A DNA stretch of 64,000 nucleotides from Lunularia cruciata (lineage: Eukaryota > Streptophyta > Marchantiopsida > Lunulariales > Lunulariaceae). The notes under the pieces are model-generated. The model was not told the origin of the DNA. It ran no database searches and was given only the letters and a program-made list of their open reading frames with translations. The stretch lies in NCBI GenBank assembly GCA_948567375.1, contig OX419757.1, positions 74,152,001 to 74,216,000 of the forward strand. The letters are read 5' to 3'. Position numbers and translations under genes: made by a program. Of the stretch, positions 36,534-48,784 are shown in pieces; position 1 is the stretch's first letter; every line of letters starts with the position of its first letter.

Positions 36534-39500
36534 ATGGAGGCTCTTAGAGCAGCATCGGCAGCTCTGGCCTCGACGTCAAGTTCTCATGCGGGGCAGGTAG
36601 ACATAATGTCATCATCGTCCGCTAATTCCAAATTGGTTGGGGGAGGACCATTGGCCCTTCATCATCAGGATGGGTTCTTCTTTGGAAAATGTAGGCCAAA
36701 GCAGCAGAAGATGCAGAGCAGGTTTCAAGTTCGCGCAGTTGCCCGGGAGTTAGTGAACTTAAATGGGGCCTCCTCGAAAGTCAATGGGACCAAAATCGAA
36801 GGAGGTTCAAAGCTGGCAGGAGTGAAGGTGGAGGGGGCCAAGGGCGCAGCCCTGCCTCCGGTGCACTTGGAAGCCAGCCCGGCCCTGAATAAAGTCATAG
36901 CGGCAATGGCAGCGGCTATCATCGAGATGGATAAGAGGAAAAAGGAGGAGGAAGAGAAAAATGTCGATACATTTGGCAGGGGTAAGCTGGTCGAGAACGA
37001 TTTTGTCTACCGGCAGACTTTTGTCATTCGATCCTATGAAGTCGGTTTTGACAGGACGGCGTCCATCGAGACCCTTACCAACCTCTTTCAGGTGAGAAAC
37101 TATTTCCAATTGCTGAGATCTGCTGGATTCTTCTTTGAAGAAAGCTTTCTGGCCCAACATTCACCTCAATCGGAGAGCTTGGCAATTTGAACTGGTTACT
37201 CGGTGCTCTTTGGTGTTTCTATTTTTGATTATAGAGCGTGCTTGCCGATCTGCTCCCTCTAACATTTCATCTTGGGGCTTTAGCTAGCTAGGGATTCTGT
37301 CACTTCCTCTACATGCTGTGCGTCGTAACAAAATAATGCATCACAGTTGAGCACCTTGCAAGCCGGGACGGTGGAGTAACCACATGCTTAAGTGAGAGCA
37401 AGCATTGATTGACCTATCTGTTTCATAATTATAATTTGTGATACTGAGTTTGACGGTGCTGATTGGGATTAAATTTCAATTGTGGGAGTCACTGCACTTA
37501 CTTCTGGCTGGAGTAATTTCCAGGCAGTTGCCGGAGTTACCTTCTCACATGTTTAAAGAACATGGTACCGTTGTGCATGGCTCTTTAGTTATGCATTAGG
37601 CTCGGACGACCACCCCAATTGCGCACCTTGCGGTGTGTTTGGACGGAATCACCGGATTAACTCATGATCATGATTGGATACATTGATCTGTGGACAGCGA
37701 TTTATGAGGGGCAAACATTTGGTACCAATTGCTTACAGTTGCAGTCTTTGTGAGTCTGTCCCTTTACTCTGTACCTGGGTTTTGTGAATTTTCTGAACTG
37801 GCAGGAGACGGCCTTGAATCACGTCGGCATGTCCGATTTCGTGGGAGATGGAATGGGAACTACACACGCTATGATGAGGTCCAGACTTATATGGGTAGTG
37901 ACCCGCATGCAGATTCAAGTCGAGCGCTATCCAGTATGGTAAGGTCCTATGTTTAGAATCTTACCATTCTCTTAAGACCTAACTTCCAACGGGGCGGAAA
38001 CTAGACGGAAGAAATTCGCAGGATATTTATCAGTAGCTGGCTTTTTGTTTTGTGCAGGGGGGATGTGGTTGAGATCGACACATGGGTGGCAGGTGAAGGC
38101 AAGAATGGAATGCGCCGCGATTGGTTGGTCACAGACTACAACTCCGGCGAAATACTGGCTCGCGCCACCAGGTTGCTCTTTCTCCTTCATGTATAACTTC
38201 TCAAATATCAAATTCATTCCTTTTAAAACGGGCAACGTGAAGCGTATACAGAATTTCCATTCTTCTTAACAGGCACGCTCATGATTTTATGATTCGAAGG
38301 GATTCAGGGTCTAAATTTATCCAGTGCTTAATTCTCTATTCACCATCTGTTTACGATCCTCTCTTCTTCTCTCCGTCTGACCGACCAATTCTCTGCATCT
38401 CTCTCGATGCGATTCTCACGGTCGGCAGTCAGTAATCCCCTGCTTTGTCAAATTCCCAATCCTTTGTCCCAATCCTAAGTTGCACTTACAACTTCGGATT
38501 CTTCACTTCACATCGTCATGCGAAACATACTGCGGGGGCTTATTTTACCGTGAAATAGCACACAGATTGAGGAAATAAGGGTGACATTGAAATCAAAAGG
38601 GATCAGAGTAGATTCGCTGCAACTCAATTCCCGCGGCAGAGTGCACTATCCCAGCTGCTCCTCCCATAAGCTCTCCCGGTGCCCTGACATGGAAACAGTG
38701 GTGTACCGGGGTGCCTCCACAGGAGTCCCCGCTAAGGATCTGGGTGTCGACCGACACGAGGCCGCATCTGACTCCTGCTCTTGCCTGCCACAAGTCTCAG
38801 CGCAGCTGTCAGTTGCTCTTTTCTATTGGATAGTTGCGCTCTACCCAAATTTAGTTGCGGTCATTCCAAATTTAGTCCGGTCGTTTTTAACGTTATTAGA
38901 CGGTGGATCTTGTTGGGCAGAATGCACCCTCGATAGCCTAGACCACAAGGAGGGGAGGAATGTTCTCCTTCAGCAGAGTGCTAACGACCTGTGAGCTGTT
39001 TCTTCGTCAGACTGAATGGAGCTAACTGAGGATTTTCATTGTCGTCTGCAGCACATGGGTCACCATGAACCAGGATACACGACGCATGTCGAAGATGCCG
39101 GACGACGTGCGAGCAGAAATATCGCCCTATTTCCTCGACCGATGGGTGATGAAGGATGAACCTTGCCGCAGAATCAAGAAATTGAGCGACGATGCCCCGT
39201 ACATTCGTTCGGATTTAGTCGTAAGCCCTCTTGCCTAAAAAGTTAAATGGTCACCCCTGTCTCTCTTTCCAGCTCTAATTTGTAACACACTTTCTATTTA
39301 TCTGGTTAGAGAGAGACGCACCGGTTGCTTTCGAGTCTGACGGTGAGGTTATGCTCTACAGCCTCGACTGAATGACATGGACATGAATCAGCACGTCAAC
39401 AACGTGAAGTATATCGGCTGGGTGCTTGAGGTAAGACTTTTCCGTGCCGATTTCTGGCTTTCCCCTGAGTAACAGATAGCTCCTGCACTCTGTTTTAGGA

Positions 39501-39908
39501 ATCACCAAAGTTCTGATGGTTTGGGTTTGGTGCATGCAGAGTGTACCTCAATCGCTGTCAGTGGCACATGAACTGACGAGTATGATCTTGGAGTACAAGA
39601 GGGAATGCAGTCCTTCGGATATCGTGCAGTCCATGACTAGCCCTGATCAACAAGCCTTACCAGTTGCTGCGAGCAGTTTCCGTTCAGAAGAGGCCACTGT
39701 AAAGTGCCCACTATTGGGCAATGGCGCTCTGGATGGGTCACCCAGTGCAGTGTCGTGCTCGTCGGGCGCTCTAAAGCTGGCTAGTCCGGCTGCGGATTCA
39801 CATTCGGGACCTTTGAGCTACACTCACTTGTTAAGAATGCAATCTGATGGCGCAGAGATCGTGCGAGGAAGAACCGTTTGGAGATTGAAGCAACGGTATG
39901 TACAATAG
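36534..39908 (+). CDS. FATB: Plastid acyl-ACP thioesterase, FatB type
   Basis: Six exons join in frame to 470 aa: 36534-37091, 37805-37938, 38058-38171, 39052-39220, 39362-39430, 39540-39908; all introns are GT..AG. The enzyme hydrolyses acyl-ACP, chiefly palmitoyl-ACP in this family, and releases fatty acids for export from the plastid. Residues 1 to about 65 are rich in Ala/Ser and basic residues, fitting a transit peptide. The conserved core begins near 150 (FVYRQTFVIRSYEVGFDRTA). ETALNHVG, WGDVVEIDTW, GMRRDWLV and NQDTRRMSKMPDD follow. The catalytic set is present: D332, N334 and H336 in NDMDMNQHVNN, and E370/C371 in LEYKREC, with the same His-to-Cys spacing (35) as characterised FatB enzymes. 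GAEIVRGRTVW closes the protein. The hydrophobic stretch before the core is short and atypical (LNKVIAAMAAAIIEM). Confidence 0.95.
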
Positions 39909-41460
39909 CAGGTCAAAAGATCTACCTCCCTACGCATCAAACCCATCATCATCATCATCATCATCTACAAGTTTTGGAAGTGCATGATAGATCGAGAGCA
40001 GTTCGAAAGAATCTATCATGGTCTGTCTGGTCGGTCGTCCTTCCTTCAATCACATATACAAGTCTTCCACTCTTGGACTCTGATGAGGCACAGTTATACA
40101 CAAATTGGATTGAAAGCAGGTGCCGACCAGGGCCGAGAATGCTTTGTTAATCGGTCAGTTAATGGATCTGTGATCTCCTCAAGATATATATCTGCACTAG
40201 CGGTTTTTCTAACGTGTAAAGCTCTTGGCTGTTCGTCCCAGCAGCTCCCAAGGATATCCTGTGAAGATTTAGACTCCCAAGATCTTGGGTCGTAGCATTC
40301 ACCATCACCCTCATCTATCGTCTCATTCCGTTTTAGTCCAGGATCCTGGAGTTGGAACTAGAGTGCTAACCCTGGTTGGGGCATTTCAACTCAGACAGAC
40401 AGCTCTTCAGTGTGTATGAAAATTGTGTACAGTTCAGATTGTCAAACTTTCACCCCCGTCTCATAGAAGAAGTGACATTTTTCAGCTCTCTACGCTCTCT
40501 TGAAGTGCCAGCCGACCAAACAGCCAGACCAAACAGACAGATCCTGAAAGCTAACACCCCCCGTCATGGTGATCTGTCCGCAGCTGATAGACCGTAGCTT
40601 TTCAGCAGAACGCAGAAAGTAGACGTCTGCATAAAAGCTCTTTAATAAGCGTAGATCGTCTACCTTGTATCATTTTTTCCTTGTCCCATGAAACATTCAT
40701 TTTGGATTGAGTTGCCCGTATGGGATTTGAAGCCAAGCTTTTTTATTGAGTACACGTGTGTGATGTCGTCCTGAGGAGTTTTTGCCCATTCGGATTGCTC
40801 GATCTACATTGATTCTCGCGTCTTAATGTTCACATTCAAAGTCAACTCCACTGGGACTGAGATGGAAGATTTGTTAACTGCCATGGACGAATGTTCCAGG
40901 TAAACAAACGCTGTTAGATGCTCTACATCCTCATGTCGATCGAAAGGAGGAAAACAGAAAGCCATGCTTACACGATCAGTCCCAGACCTTCCCCACCACC
41001 TTCAGGAATATCTCCGCCGCCAGAGTGCTTCAGCAGTGAGGTGTTCGGGTGATCCAGCCTCTCAAAACTTTTTAATGAGTCATGCTGCCATAAGGGTTAT
41101 GCAAACAATACAGCAACTGCAATTTGAATACGATGGTGGTGATTTGGTGCAGCCACAGGAGCACGCGCAAACGGTAGCCAGAACTGTGAACAAGTGAAAT
41201 GCCAAAGGTTCGAACGATGAGGTTTATGACATTAAGATGAGATCTTGCTCTCTCCATTTAGCCGTACGTCTCCCGGGGTCGATCGAGTTGAAGGGTACAT
41301 TTATGCTGAGAAGGTAATTATGCAAATGAATGAGCTTTACGATTGTGACTTAGTCACACTGAAGCTTATAATTCTGTTAAGAATAAACTTGTTACTGATT
41401 AGCACAAGGTACAAGAAGTCACTAATAGGATTGAGGACTCGTTGAGAGCTCCAGCAGAAT
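39909..41460. other. FatB downstream sequence, no further gene supported
   Basis: This includes the probable FatB 3' untranslated region with a (CAT)n run near 39944-39965. The frame at 40964-41197 (77 codons, LPHHLQEYLRRQSAS..) looks somewhat protein-like but has no recognisable domain and no convincing splice partners. Confidence 0.4.
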
Positions 41461-43920
41461 TGGTTCACGGTTGATATCCGGAGTGGAAAAAGTTCGGATA
41501 TAGCCCAACAAAGACCGGCCTCAGAAACATATGAATACTTTTGAAGTAGATAATTTCACAACATGGGAGGAGAATTGGCCTAGTAGACATTAGTGAAGTT
41601 TCTGACGTCCAATATGTTATTAGTTAATTTTAAACTTGGTGAATATGAAAGATTAACCTGAGAGTAGCAGGCTAGTCATAAAAAGTTATCACTCTCTAGA
41701 ATTTTTAATTTATTTTATAATCAGATTTAATGCAAAAAAGTATGAACATTCAAATAAGGATAGATATGTGCCTTGTCCAAAATTAGATTTGAAGTTTATG
41801 GGTTTACTGATATAAATAATCAAGTATTCAGAAGCATAATCAGAAATAAGCTTTTTATGGTGTAAAAATAAATCAATTTAGTTCAAGAAATATTTTCTTG
41901 ATGTTTACAAATTTTTTTTTTCAACACAAAAAGTATGAATTTTATCATAATTAAGATTGGTAAATGCAGGAAAGAAGAATTCAATTCAACCATGAAATCT
42001 GTTTTCATCAGTAAATATCATTGCAAAGCTCATCTCTTGTGATATGAAGCTCTGACATCATAATTTTGGCATTTAATTAGAACCTTAATTATTACAATAT
42101 ATTTCATCAAATATCAAAACTTTTGACTATATATGATTGAATAATATCTCAACTCAAAAAAAATACCGTATGAAAATGATGATATTGTATTGATGGATTT
42201 TGAAATACAAATTTTTTTTCTTAATAAATTAAGTTATTATCAAATCAAAAGGGTATGATTCAATGGAAGTAACTATATTTTCACTATCAAAACATTGAGA
42301 TTGATATCAGAAAATGATAAATTTTTGTATATTGTATGTATAACAAGGCTCATAAGTTCATCGGATTAAATCATATTGATAAAATTATGATATAAAAGTG
42401 AGAAAAATATTAACAGTTAAATATTTTGGTAATAAAAGTTAGATAAGCATGTATTGAAGACAGACTTAGTACAAAATCCATTTGGGGTATGATTTACAGT
42501 AGAAAGAGTCATGTTAAAATTGTTTAAAAATTAATATAAAATCTCAAAATATACTAGATTGTTCATATAAGGATTATTTAGATAGAAAGATGTAAAACAA
42601 ATATTCATGTAGTGTTGTAGTAGTTTTATGGTGATTCAACACCTCTCAAATAGTCATTTATCAAACCAAAGACATAGTTAGAGAAAGTACAGAGAAAAAT
42701 TATTATCACTATTTTCCTCCAAAACCAACATTTAAAAACTAAAAGTAGGAAATTTCATTGATGATAGGATGGTGTGTTGAAAAAAGAATCAGTAACTTAA
42801 ATTTTTTATTTTGTATAGCAGAGGTATTTCAACTTTTAATATGTAAATACATCTTTTCAATAAATTCATACATATACTCTTATAGTATGTAAACTTTATA
42901 ATTTATAAACAATCATCTTTGTGTCCATAGAAATTGCATTAATATCCCAAAGAAAAAGTATATAGCTATCTAATTTTTATAATTATAATTTAACCATTTT
43001 TTAACCCGTACTCTTTGAAACAAATTTGACCGATATTAGGTTTTGTATTATGATGAAGAGATGAATAGCAATTACCATGTAAAATCATATATATTCTAGT
43101 TTTCAGCTGTTGGATTCGGTTTTTGATGAAATACTGATTTAAAATTTCTCAATTATATCTAACATACAATAGCGTTCCACGTAGTAAAGTAACAGCGATA
43201 TCTTCTCGAACTCGCAAATAACTGACGTGAAGCAAAGTAAAATGAAACAATTAAATGGCTTCCAACTCGTGACTACGATGGGTATATTTTAAAAACGATG
43301 TTTTAAGGTAAATTATAAGATAAAGACGATGCTTACGAGAAAATGATGATAGTCAATGATAGATTATAGGATAAAAAAGATGCGGATCATTTACCTCTCG
43401 ATGGGAAATCCCATCGGGCGATAATGAGTTTCCTGCGCAAATTCGTCATAAACTCACGAAAGGTCATTTCGGATGTGTTTGTGAAATTTGTAAAACTCGT
43501 TGAATATCCATCTCACAAGTGCAAAATATTCAGTCTCTAATCTCTAATGCGAGTTTAAAGCGAATTTAAGGTGCAGAGTATTCACCTTCTAACGCGAGTT
43601 TAAGGTGCAGACAACGCTAATAAATCAAAAGCATTGTAAGAAAAGCTTTAGTATAAAAAGAAGACTCCATCCAATTAGATACAAAGGTCAGGGCGTAGTC
43701 AACAAGCAGCAAACGAGGGAAATGACTTAAGATCAGTCCTTACTATTTCAGCCAAACCGAAATGTGTCGGTTTGTGTATGTTATTCCTCTCAAATTTGCA
43801 ATATCTGACCTGTTTCCTGTAATATGTGGTGAGAACCTAGTTTCCTTTTCCTCTTTTGTGTTTCCATCGAGACATCGAGATGAAATTGGGTAGTTGAAAG
43901 GGAGGAACTTAGAGTTTCAA
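41461..43920. other. Very AT-rich intergenic region
   Basis: No open frames of note. A small imperfect duplication with 'gcgagtttaa..ggtgcaga' occurs at about 43548-43612. Nothing else was recognised. Confidence 0.5.
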
Positions 43921-44582
43921 GGATCCAATGGAGACTCACTCATAGTCTCCCAATGTGATCGCTCATAATGTCTACGCTAAGGATGACATGTTTGGTTTAG
44001 AGGCCACCGTAGGTTCCAAAAGCAGGCCGTACTTCCCAAGCAAACACATACATGAATCTAATTTCTTAGAGCATCCAGGAAAAGTAAACATACTGCAGTT
44101 TCAACAGATTTTCTTTCCAATCATGAAAGCTATTTTTGAGTCTTTGACATTCTTCTGCATCTGTTTGCCTTTGACCTATACATTCGTCTGACTTTACAAG
44201 CTGAATATAGTCTGAAGTTACTCCATCCTGCCACTTTGTTTTGAACCTCAAGAGAAATCATGTCTCTTGGAGTTGGGATGGCCATTTGAGGATGTGATGA
44301 CAACCCAATGGAATAATACTAGCTTCTAATCGAATCATTCTGCACTGAATGACAGTATGATTGACAGACCTGCGTCATGGATTCAAGTGAAGCAGTCCAG
44401 TGTTTTAGGAGTTGCACTGTTTCAACAACTGTGCAAATTTTAGTGGATTGTAAACCAGCGGACATCGGCATCCACATATGTCTCATCAGGTTTTCTAGAT
44501 CGTCCTCTTGACTCGAGATATTAGCCTTGAAAATTGTGTATGTATTGTCTTGAGTCGAGATACGTTTTGCCTTTCGTTGTAC

Positions 44583-44992
44583 AGGGACTTGAAAAGTGAT
44601 GAGTCAATTGAGACACTCTACTCAAGTCTCGAAGTGGCAGAACCTTCCAGCGCAGCGGGTACGATGAGTTCTACTTCCAAGAAATACAACATACTGCCAG
44701 TTATCTGTGGTCAAAACTTCCTTTCCTAGTGACAAAGAAGACCAAGAAACCAAACTGAAGGTATCTTATGAGAGCCAGAACCTCATGAGAATCTCTTACA
44801 GCGGCTTGGAACTTCAAACGTTTATGCCGCGTGCAGAATTCGAATGTCCGATGACGAAGGAGATGAGTCATGGAGAAGTAGTCAAAGCTCTAACTCTGGG
44901 GGAATTGACATAAAAAGCGTCAAGCAGCTGTCCAGTATTTGTAAGAAAGGATTGCGTCTTCAACTATGTAGTGTCACTTGATCATTGGGCTC
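44583..44992 (+). other. Possible fragments of an unidentified spliced gene
   Basis: Two stretches have a coding look but lie in different frames and lack a start. About 44640-44753 reads GYDEFYFQEIQHTASYLWSK, then LPFLVTKKTKKPN and a stop. About 44775-44990 reads ENLLQRLGTSNVYAACRI, then the acidic, serine-rich RMSDDEGDESWRSSQSS and a stop. They could be exons of an unrecognised gene or a pseudogene. No family was identified and no full model could be built. Confidence 0.25.
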
Positions 44993-44999
44993 ACAGAAT

Positions 45000-45827
45000 C
45001 AGTCAACTTAACTAGGAATAAGTAGAAAAGATGTGAGTCTTGGCTCTCCACTGGCTTCACTCGCCTTCAATCTATCAAGAAGATAGAAGATAGAAGATAT
45101 GTTCTGTCTCATAAGAGATGTTTCAATCAGCTTCGAAGAAATTTCTTCTACGAGTAAGACATTCGAGTTATTGTGGGCTTGCAAATGCATCTGAGGTACT
45201 TCCATCGACATGATCAAGATGGATGATCTCCCACCAGTACGCATCTCAAAGCTTCTACTAGAAGTCCAGCGAACATCGGCATTTCCCGCAATTGGCAGGG
45301 AAGACGTTATGCAGAATAAGCTGATTAAGCATGACTCACAAGAGGTATAAAGTTCAACACTTCCCAATAACTGACATGCTAAACATATAATCAGTAAACA
45401 GAAGTACTGCATGAAGGTTCTAGGATCAAGAATTATTCACTCAGAAGAATTGGTTGCCAAGCAAGTGCAGACAATCCAGTGATGCAAATACAGAACTTCC
45501 TCCATATTCCGTTGACAAAATGCAGGGAAGCTAAGCAGGAGATAGCAAAACTTATAAAAAATTCATGACCTCTAATTGAGATGAAATATTGTCCGCAACG
45601 CAAATCCACTCTGATAAATGTAGATTTTTACCAGTTAACCAGATGCCCAAGAACAGAGCCTGAAAGTTCCATGGTGAAGAATGATTCAATGGATGATGTG
45701 TGCCAATCCAAGAGGCATACAGTCCAATATAACACACAACACCTCGTAATCGCAGAGCTTTCCGTGATATTTCAAATCCAAGATCCCCTTAATCGTTAAC
45801 AGCTTGAAAGAAAATCTCAGAAACAAT
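45000..45827. other. Spacer downstream of the plastid membrane protein gene
   Basis: The - strand frame 45412-45008 (134 codons) has no recognisable domain. Part of this interval is probably the 3' untranslated region of the gene at 45828-46424. Confidence 0.35.
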
Positions 45828-46424
45828 TCAGCCGAAGCACTGCTCTCCAGGCAACGGTCCGGGAATGAAACCAAAATCTAATACCTGGAGACCGAAAACG
45901 ACAACAATAGCCAAGAAGGCGAGGTACGACAGACCTTCCACAGCTCCAAGAAGCCCAAACGGTCCCTGGGGCAGACCAGAGCCCGTCTTCACCTTAGTGT
46001 AAATTGACCAGCCAATGACACCCAAAATTGCAAGATAGCTCACTCCTTCTAAAGCCCCAATGGCTCCACCAGGACCCGGAGGTAAACCACAACCTGTGGT
46101 TTTCAAAGTATACAAAGACCATGCCACCACTGGAACTGCCACAATCCCACCTCCAATTGCCCCAATACCCAAAGGTCCAACACTCTCCGAATCCTCTGAT
46201 TGAGCAGCCACTACATTCAACCCAACACGCTGCACATGTCTTCTTGCTGCAGTTCTTCCAGCAGCTATTGAAGCAGGGTGTAATCCATCGCTACCCCTCA
46301 GAAGACAAGCAGAAGAAATCCAAGAATTCTGCACTCGCGCAGTGTTGGAGGCCACTCCTGAGCAGCACCTTACAGCTAGAGAACCCACAGAACTGGATAG
46401 AGCCATGGCGAGCACAGTCTCCAT
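45828..46424 (-). CDS. Probable plastid membrane protein with threefold repeat, unknown function
   Basis: A single-exon frame of 198 aa, starting at 46424; a second Met lies at residue 7. Residues 1 to about 70 are rich in Ser, Ala and Arg with almost no acidic residues, typical of a plastid transit peptide. VGLNVVAAQSEDSE near 70-80 is a plausible processing region. The mature part is three related units of about 36 residues, each a Gly-rich start (GPLGIGAIGGG / GPGGAIGALEG / GPFGLLGAVEG), a hydrophobic helix, and a Gly-Leu-Pro ending (CGLPP, SGLPQ, then FIPGPLPG). This predicts three membrane passes. I do not recognise a named family. The reading is supported by codon structure and architecture rather than by a database match. 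Confidence 0.8.
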   Translation of the reverse strand: METVLAMALSSSVGSLAVRCCSGVASNTARVQNSWISSACLLRGSDGLHPASIAAGRTAARRHVQRVGLNVVAAQSEDSESVGPLGIGAIGGGIVAVPVVAWSLYTLKTTGCGLPPGPGGAIGALEGVSYLAILGVIGWSIYTKVKTGSGLPQGPFGLLGAVEGLSYLAFLAIVVVFGLQVLDFGFIPGPLPGEQCFG

Positions 46425-48784
46425 CGCTGCTGAACTCTAGCCTGAAACAGCTGATACTTTTTTGATTCTTGCCCTGTTCGCTGTCCTGGTCGTATATTTT
46501 ATGCTCAGCTTTTCCAGTACTGTCCGAATCATATTCTAGTCACAGCGCTTAACTGCCATACCCCACATAGCCCTTCTATCATTGCCCTGTAAGTTGCCAG
46601 CAGCGCCGAGGATACTGCACTGTTTCTCTCAATATGATTGCCTTTTCTTGCTCCAAGCTTCTGATGATCCTCCTAATCCGTATTATCCCACCTGAACCCT
46701 TTTAGTGCTTGACTTGCATTAACGAATTAACGACTGCTTAATCCGGTGGGAACTATACGTTAGTGTTTATAGCTTTTATGGAACGGTAATCAAGCACACG
46801 TTTATGTTCATATCATTGAGTAGTTTTTATCGACAAATGAAAACCAATTTATACAAATGAGTGTTTTAGACTGGGAAGTTTACTTTCTTATGAGTTTGAA
46901 TGGATAGAAAAGGTGGATCTGAAAAGGACTTAACGATCTATCGAAACTGGTCCTTTAAAAAAATAAAAATTTTCAAAACTTTATTTATGACTTTCAAAAC
47001 TCTAATATTCAGTGAACTTTTTCAGAAATTTTTATAGCTTTCCAAAATATTTAGAGAATCAAGAACAGATACTTTTTATGTTTTTTGAGATCAGGTGCCC
47101 TCCAAAGAAGGATAAAATCAATCCTAGAAAAGACATAAGAAAACAACTGAAAAGATTTTTCATTAGTATTATTCTTGCCCTCCAAAGAAACGAAAAATCA
47201 ATCCTAAAAAAGATAAAAAAGGACAACTAAAAAGATTTTTAGTTAGTATTATTCTTTATCAAGATTTGATTAAATTAGAAGACGCATAACTGCAGTGGAT
47301 AACTCAATAACGTTTTTATGATTTTACAGGCAATTATTGTTATAAAAAAGAGATTTTAAGTGGAATTTCAAAAATTAAATATAATTTAATATCAAAATAA
47401 AATAAAAAATAAAAAATAAATTTTTTGGACATCTTGATTTGGTGGGGATTAAATGCTATAATAATACATTGCTCACTAGAATCAGGATTCACTTTAACCT
47501 ATCTTTATTATTGACCGTCCTTATTATTGACCGTCCGCTCTCTTTATGTCCACCGAGTCAAGATAATAAGGATTATTTATATGTAGTGCTTTTAATAGAA
47601 ATATATAAATTGAACTCTGATGGTTTTTCACTTTCCATAATCACAGAAATATTATAATCTTGATTAAATAATTCTTCGGATAGAGTAATTTCGATATTTT
47701 CCGATAAAGTATTTCATGAATCTTGACTGTCATCTATGAGAAGAATATTCCAGTCTAATCCAAAGTTGATTGGCACAAATAATTATTACTTAATCTTCCT
47801 ACATAAGTGTATGTATGAAACTTAACTATAGTGGTCTATCCAAAATTCTCTCTTATATTTGTACTTAAATCATTTATAATTGAATGACTTTATTGAATTA
47901 TGGAAATAAAGATTGCCTAAATGCTAGAAAATTCTTTAAAGAAAACAGAAGTTCTATATCAGTTATTCTATACTAATAACTAAATTTGAAAATTCTATCA
48001 AAATAATATTTCTTCAAAATCAAGAGAACAATCCCATTGGGTGATATTTCTTCATATCCGCTTTTAGTCTTCTACTAACTAGTTTCCAAATTCATATTTT
48101 AAATATATTTAAATGGAGTGCCGTCTCTTTCCTAAAATCGCATAAACTAAAATACACTTTAATAAATAATACAATAAATAATACAAAATTTATCATCAAA
48201 TTTCAATAAGATAATCAAAAGATATAATATTGACAACGACGTTCTGTCCACAGCAGGGAAAGGAGAAGGAGCAGAATCCGGAAAGACGCGCGGAGTGAGG
48301 AGGTGGACATGGGTTTCTGTAGAGGCGGAGGAGATGACTGTCGAGCAGAGTGGTGAGGAGTGAACATCGAACAATGGCAAAGATAGGTCCGAATTGCGGT
48401 TGTGTAGCTGGAACACAAGCGACATTACCGGGTTGAAAATCAAATCTTTGGTTCACGACTTCAGTATTTCAGTGAACTAATTCTGCTCATGTTTTCAATT
48501 TGGTTCAAAACAGGAAGTGAATGATAGTAAGCTGAGGTGAAGAGACCTCTGTTATACTTATTAAGACGAGTTTAATCGAGTTCGATGGATGCATACGGGA
48601 ACAAGGACTGTTGGGAATAGTGAGTGCGGATTCCAGATTCTTGAGGGAACTCTGGAGGGAAATACTCTGCACTTTGATGTTTCCTGTGAGAGCAGAGAAA
48701 AGGATTCAGGTTTTGAAGAGAATACAGAGAAGGCAGGTTTTCAAGAGAGTAGGAAGGTGATAGATTGATGTAGGAAGGAAACTG
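46425..48784. other. AT-rich divergent intergenic region
   Basis: It separates the minus-strand plastid protein gene from the plus-strand ASCH gene, so both promoters should lie here. It contains an 80-bp tandem repeat (47097-47256) and a short doubled 'ttattattgaccgtcc' near 47507-47538. No further coding sequence was recognised. Confidence 0.5.
47097..47256. repeat. 80-bp tandem repeat, two copies
   Basis: 47097-47176 and 47177-47256 share the order gccctccaaagaa.., aatcaatccta, acaact.aaaagattttt, ttagtattattctt, with scattered differences. Confidence 0.85.

Noticed and set aside
45008-45412. 134-codon minus-strand frame as a gene
   Set aside because: No recognisable domain, no transit or signal features, and it lies where the 3' untranslated region of the neighbouring gene is expected.
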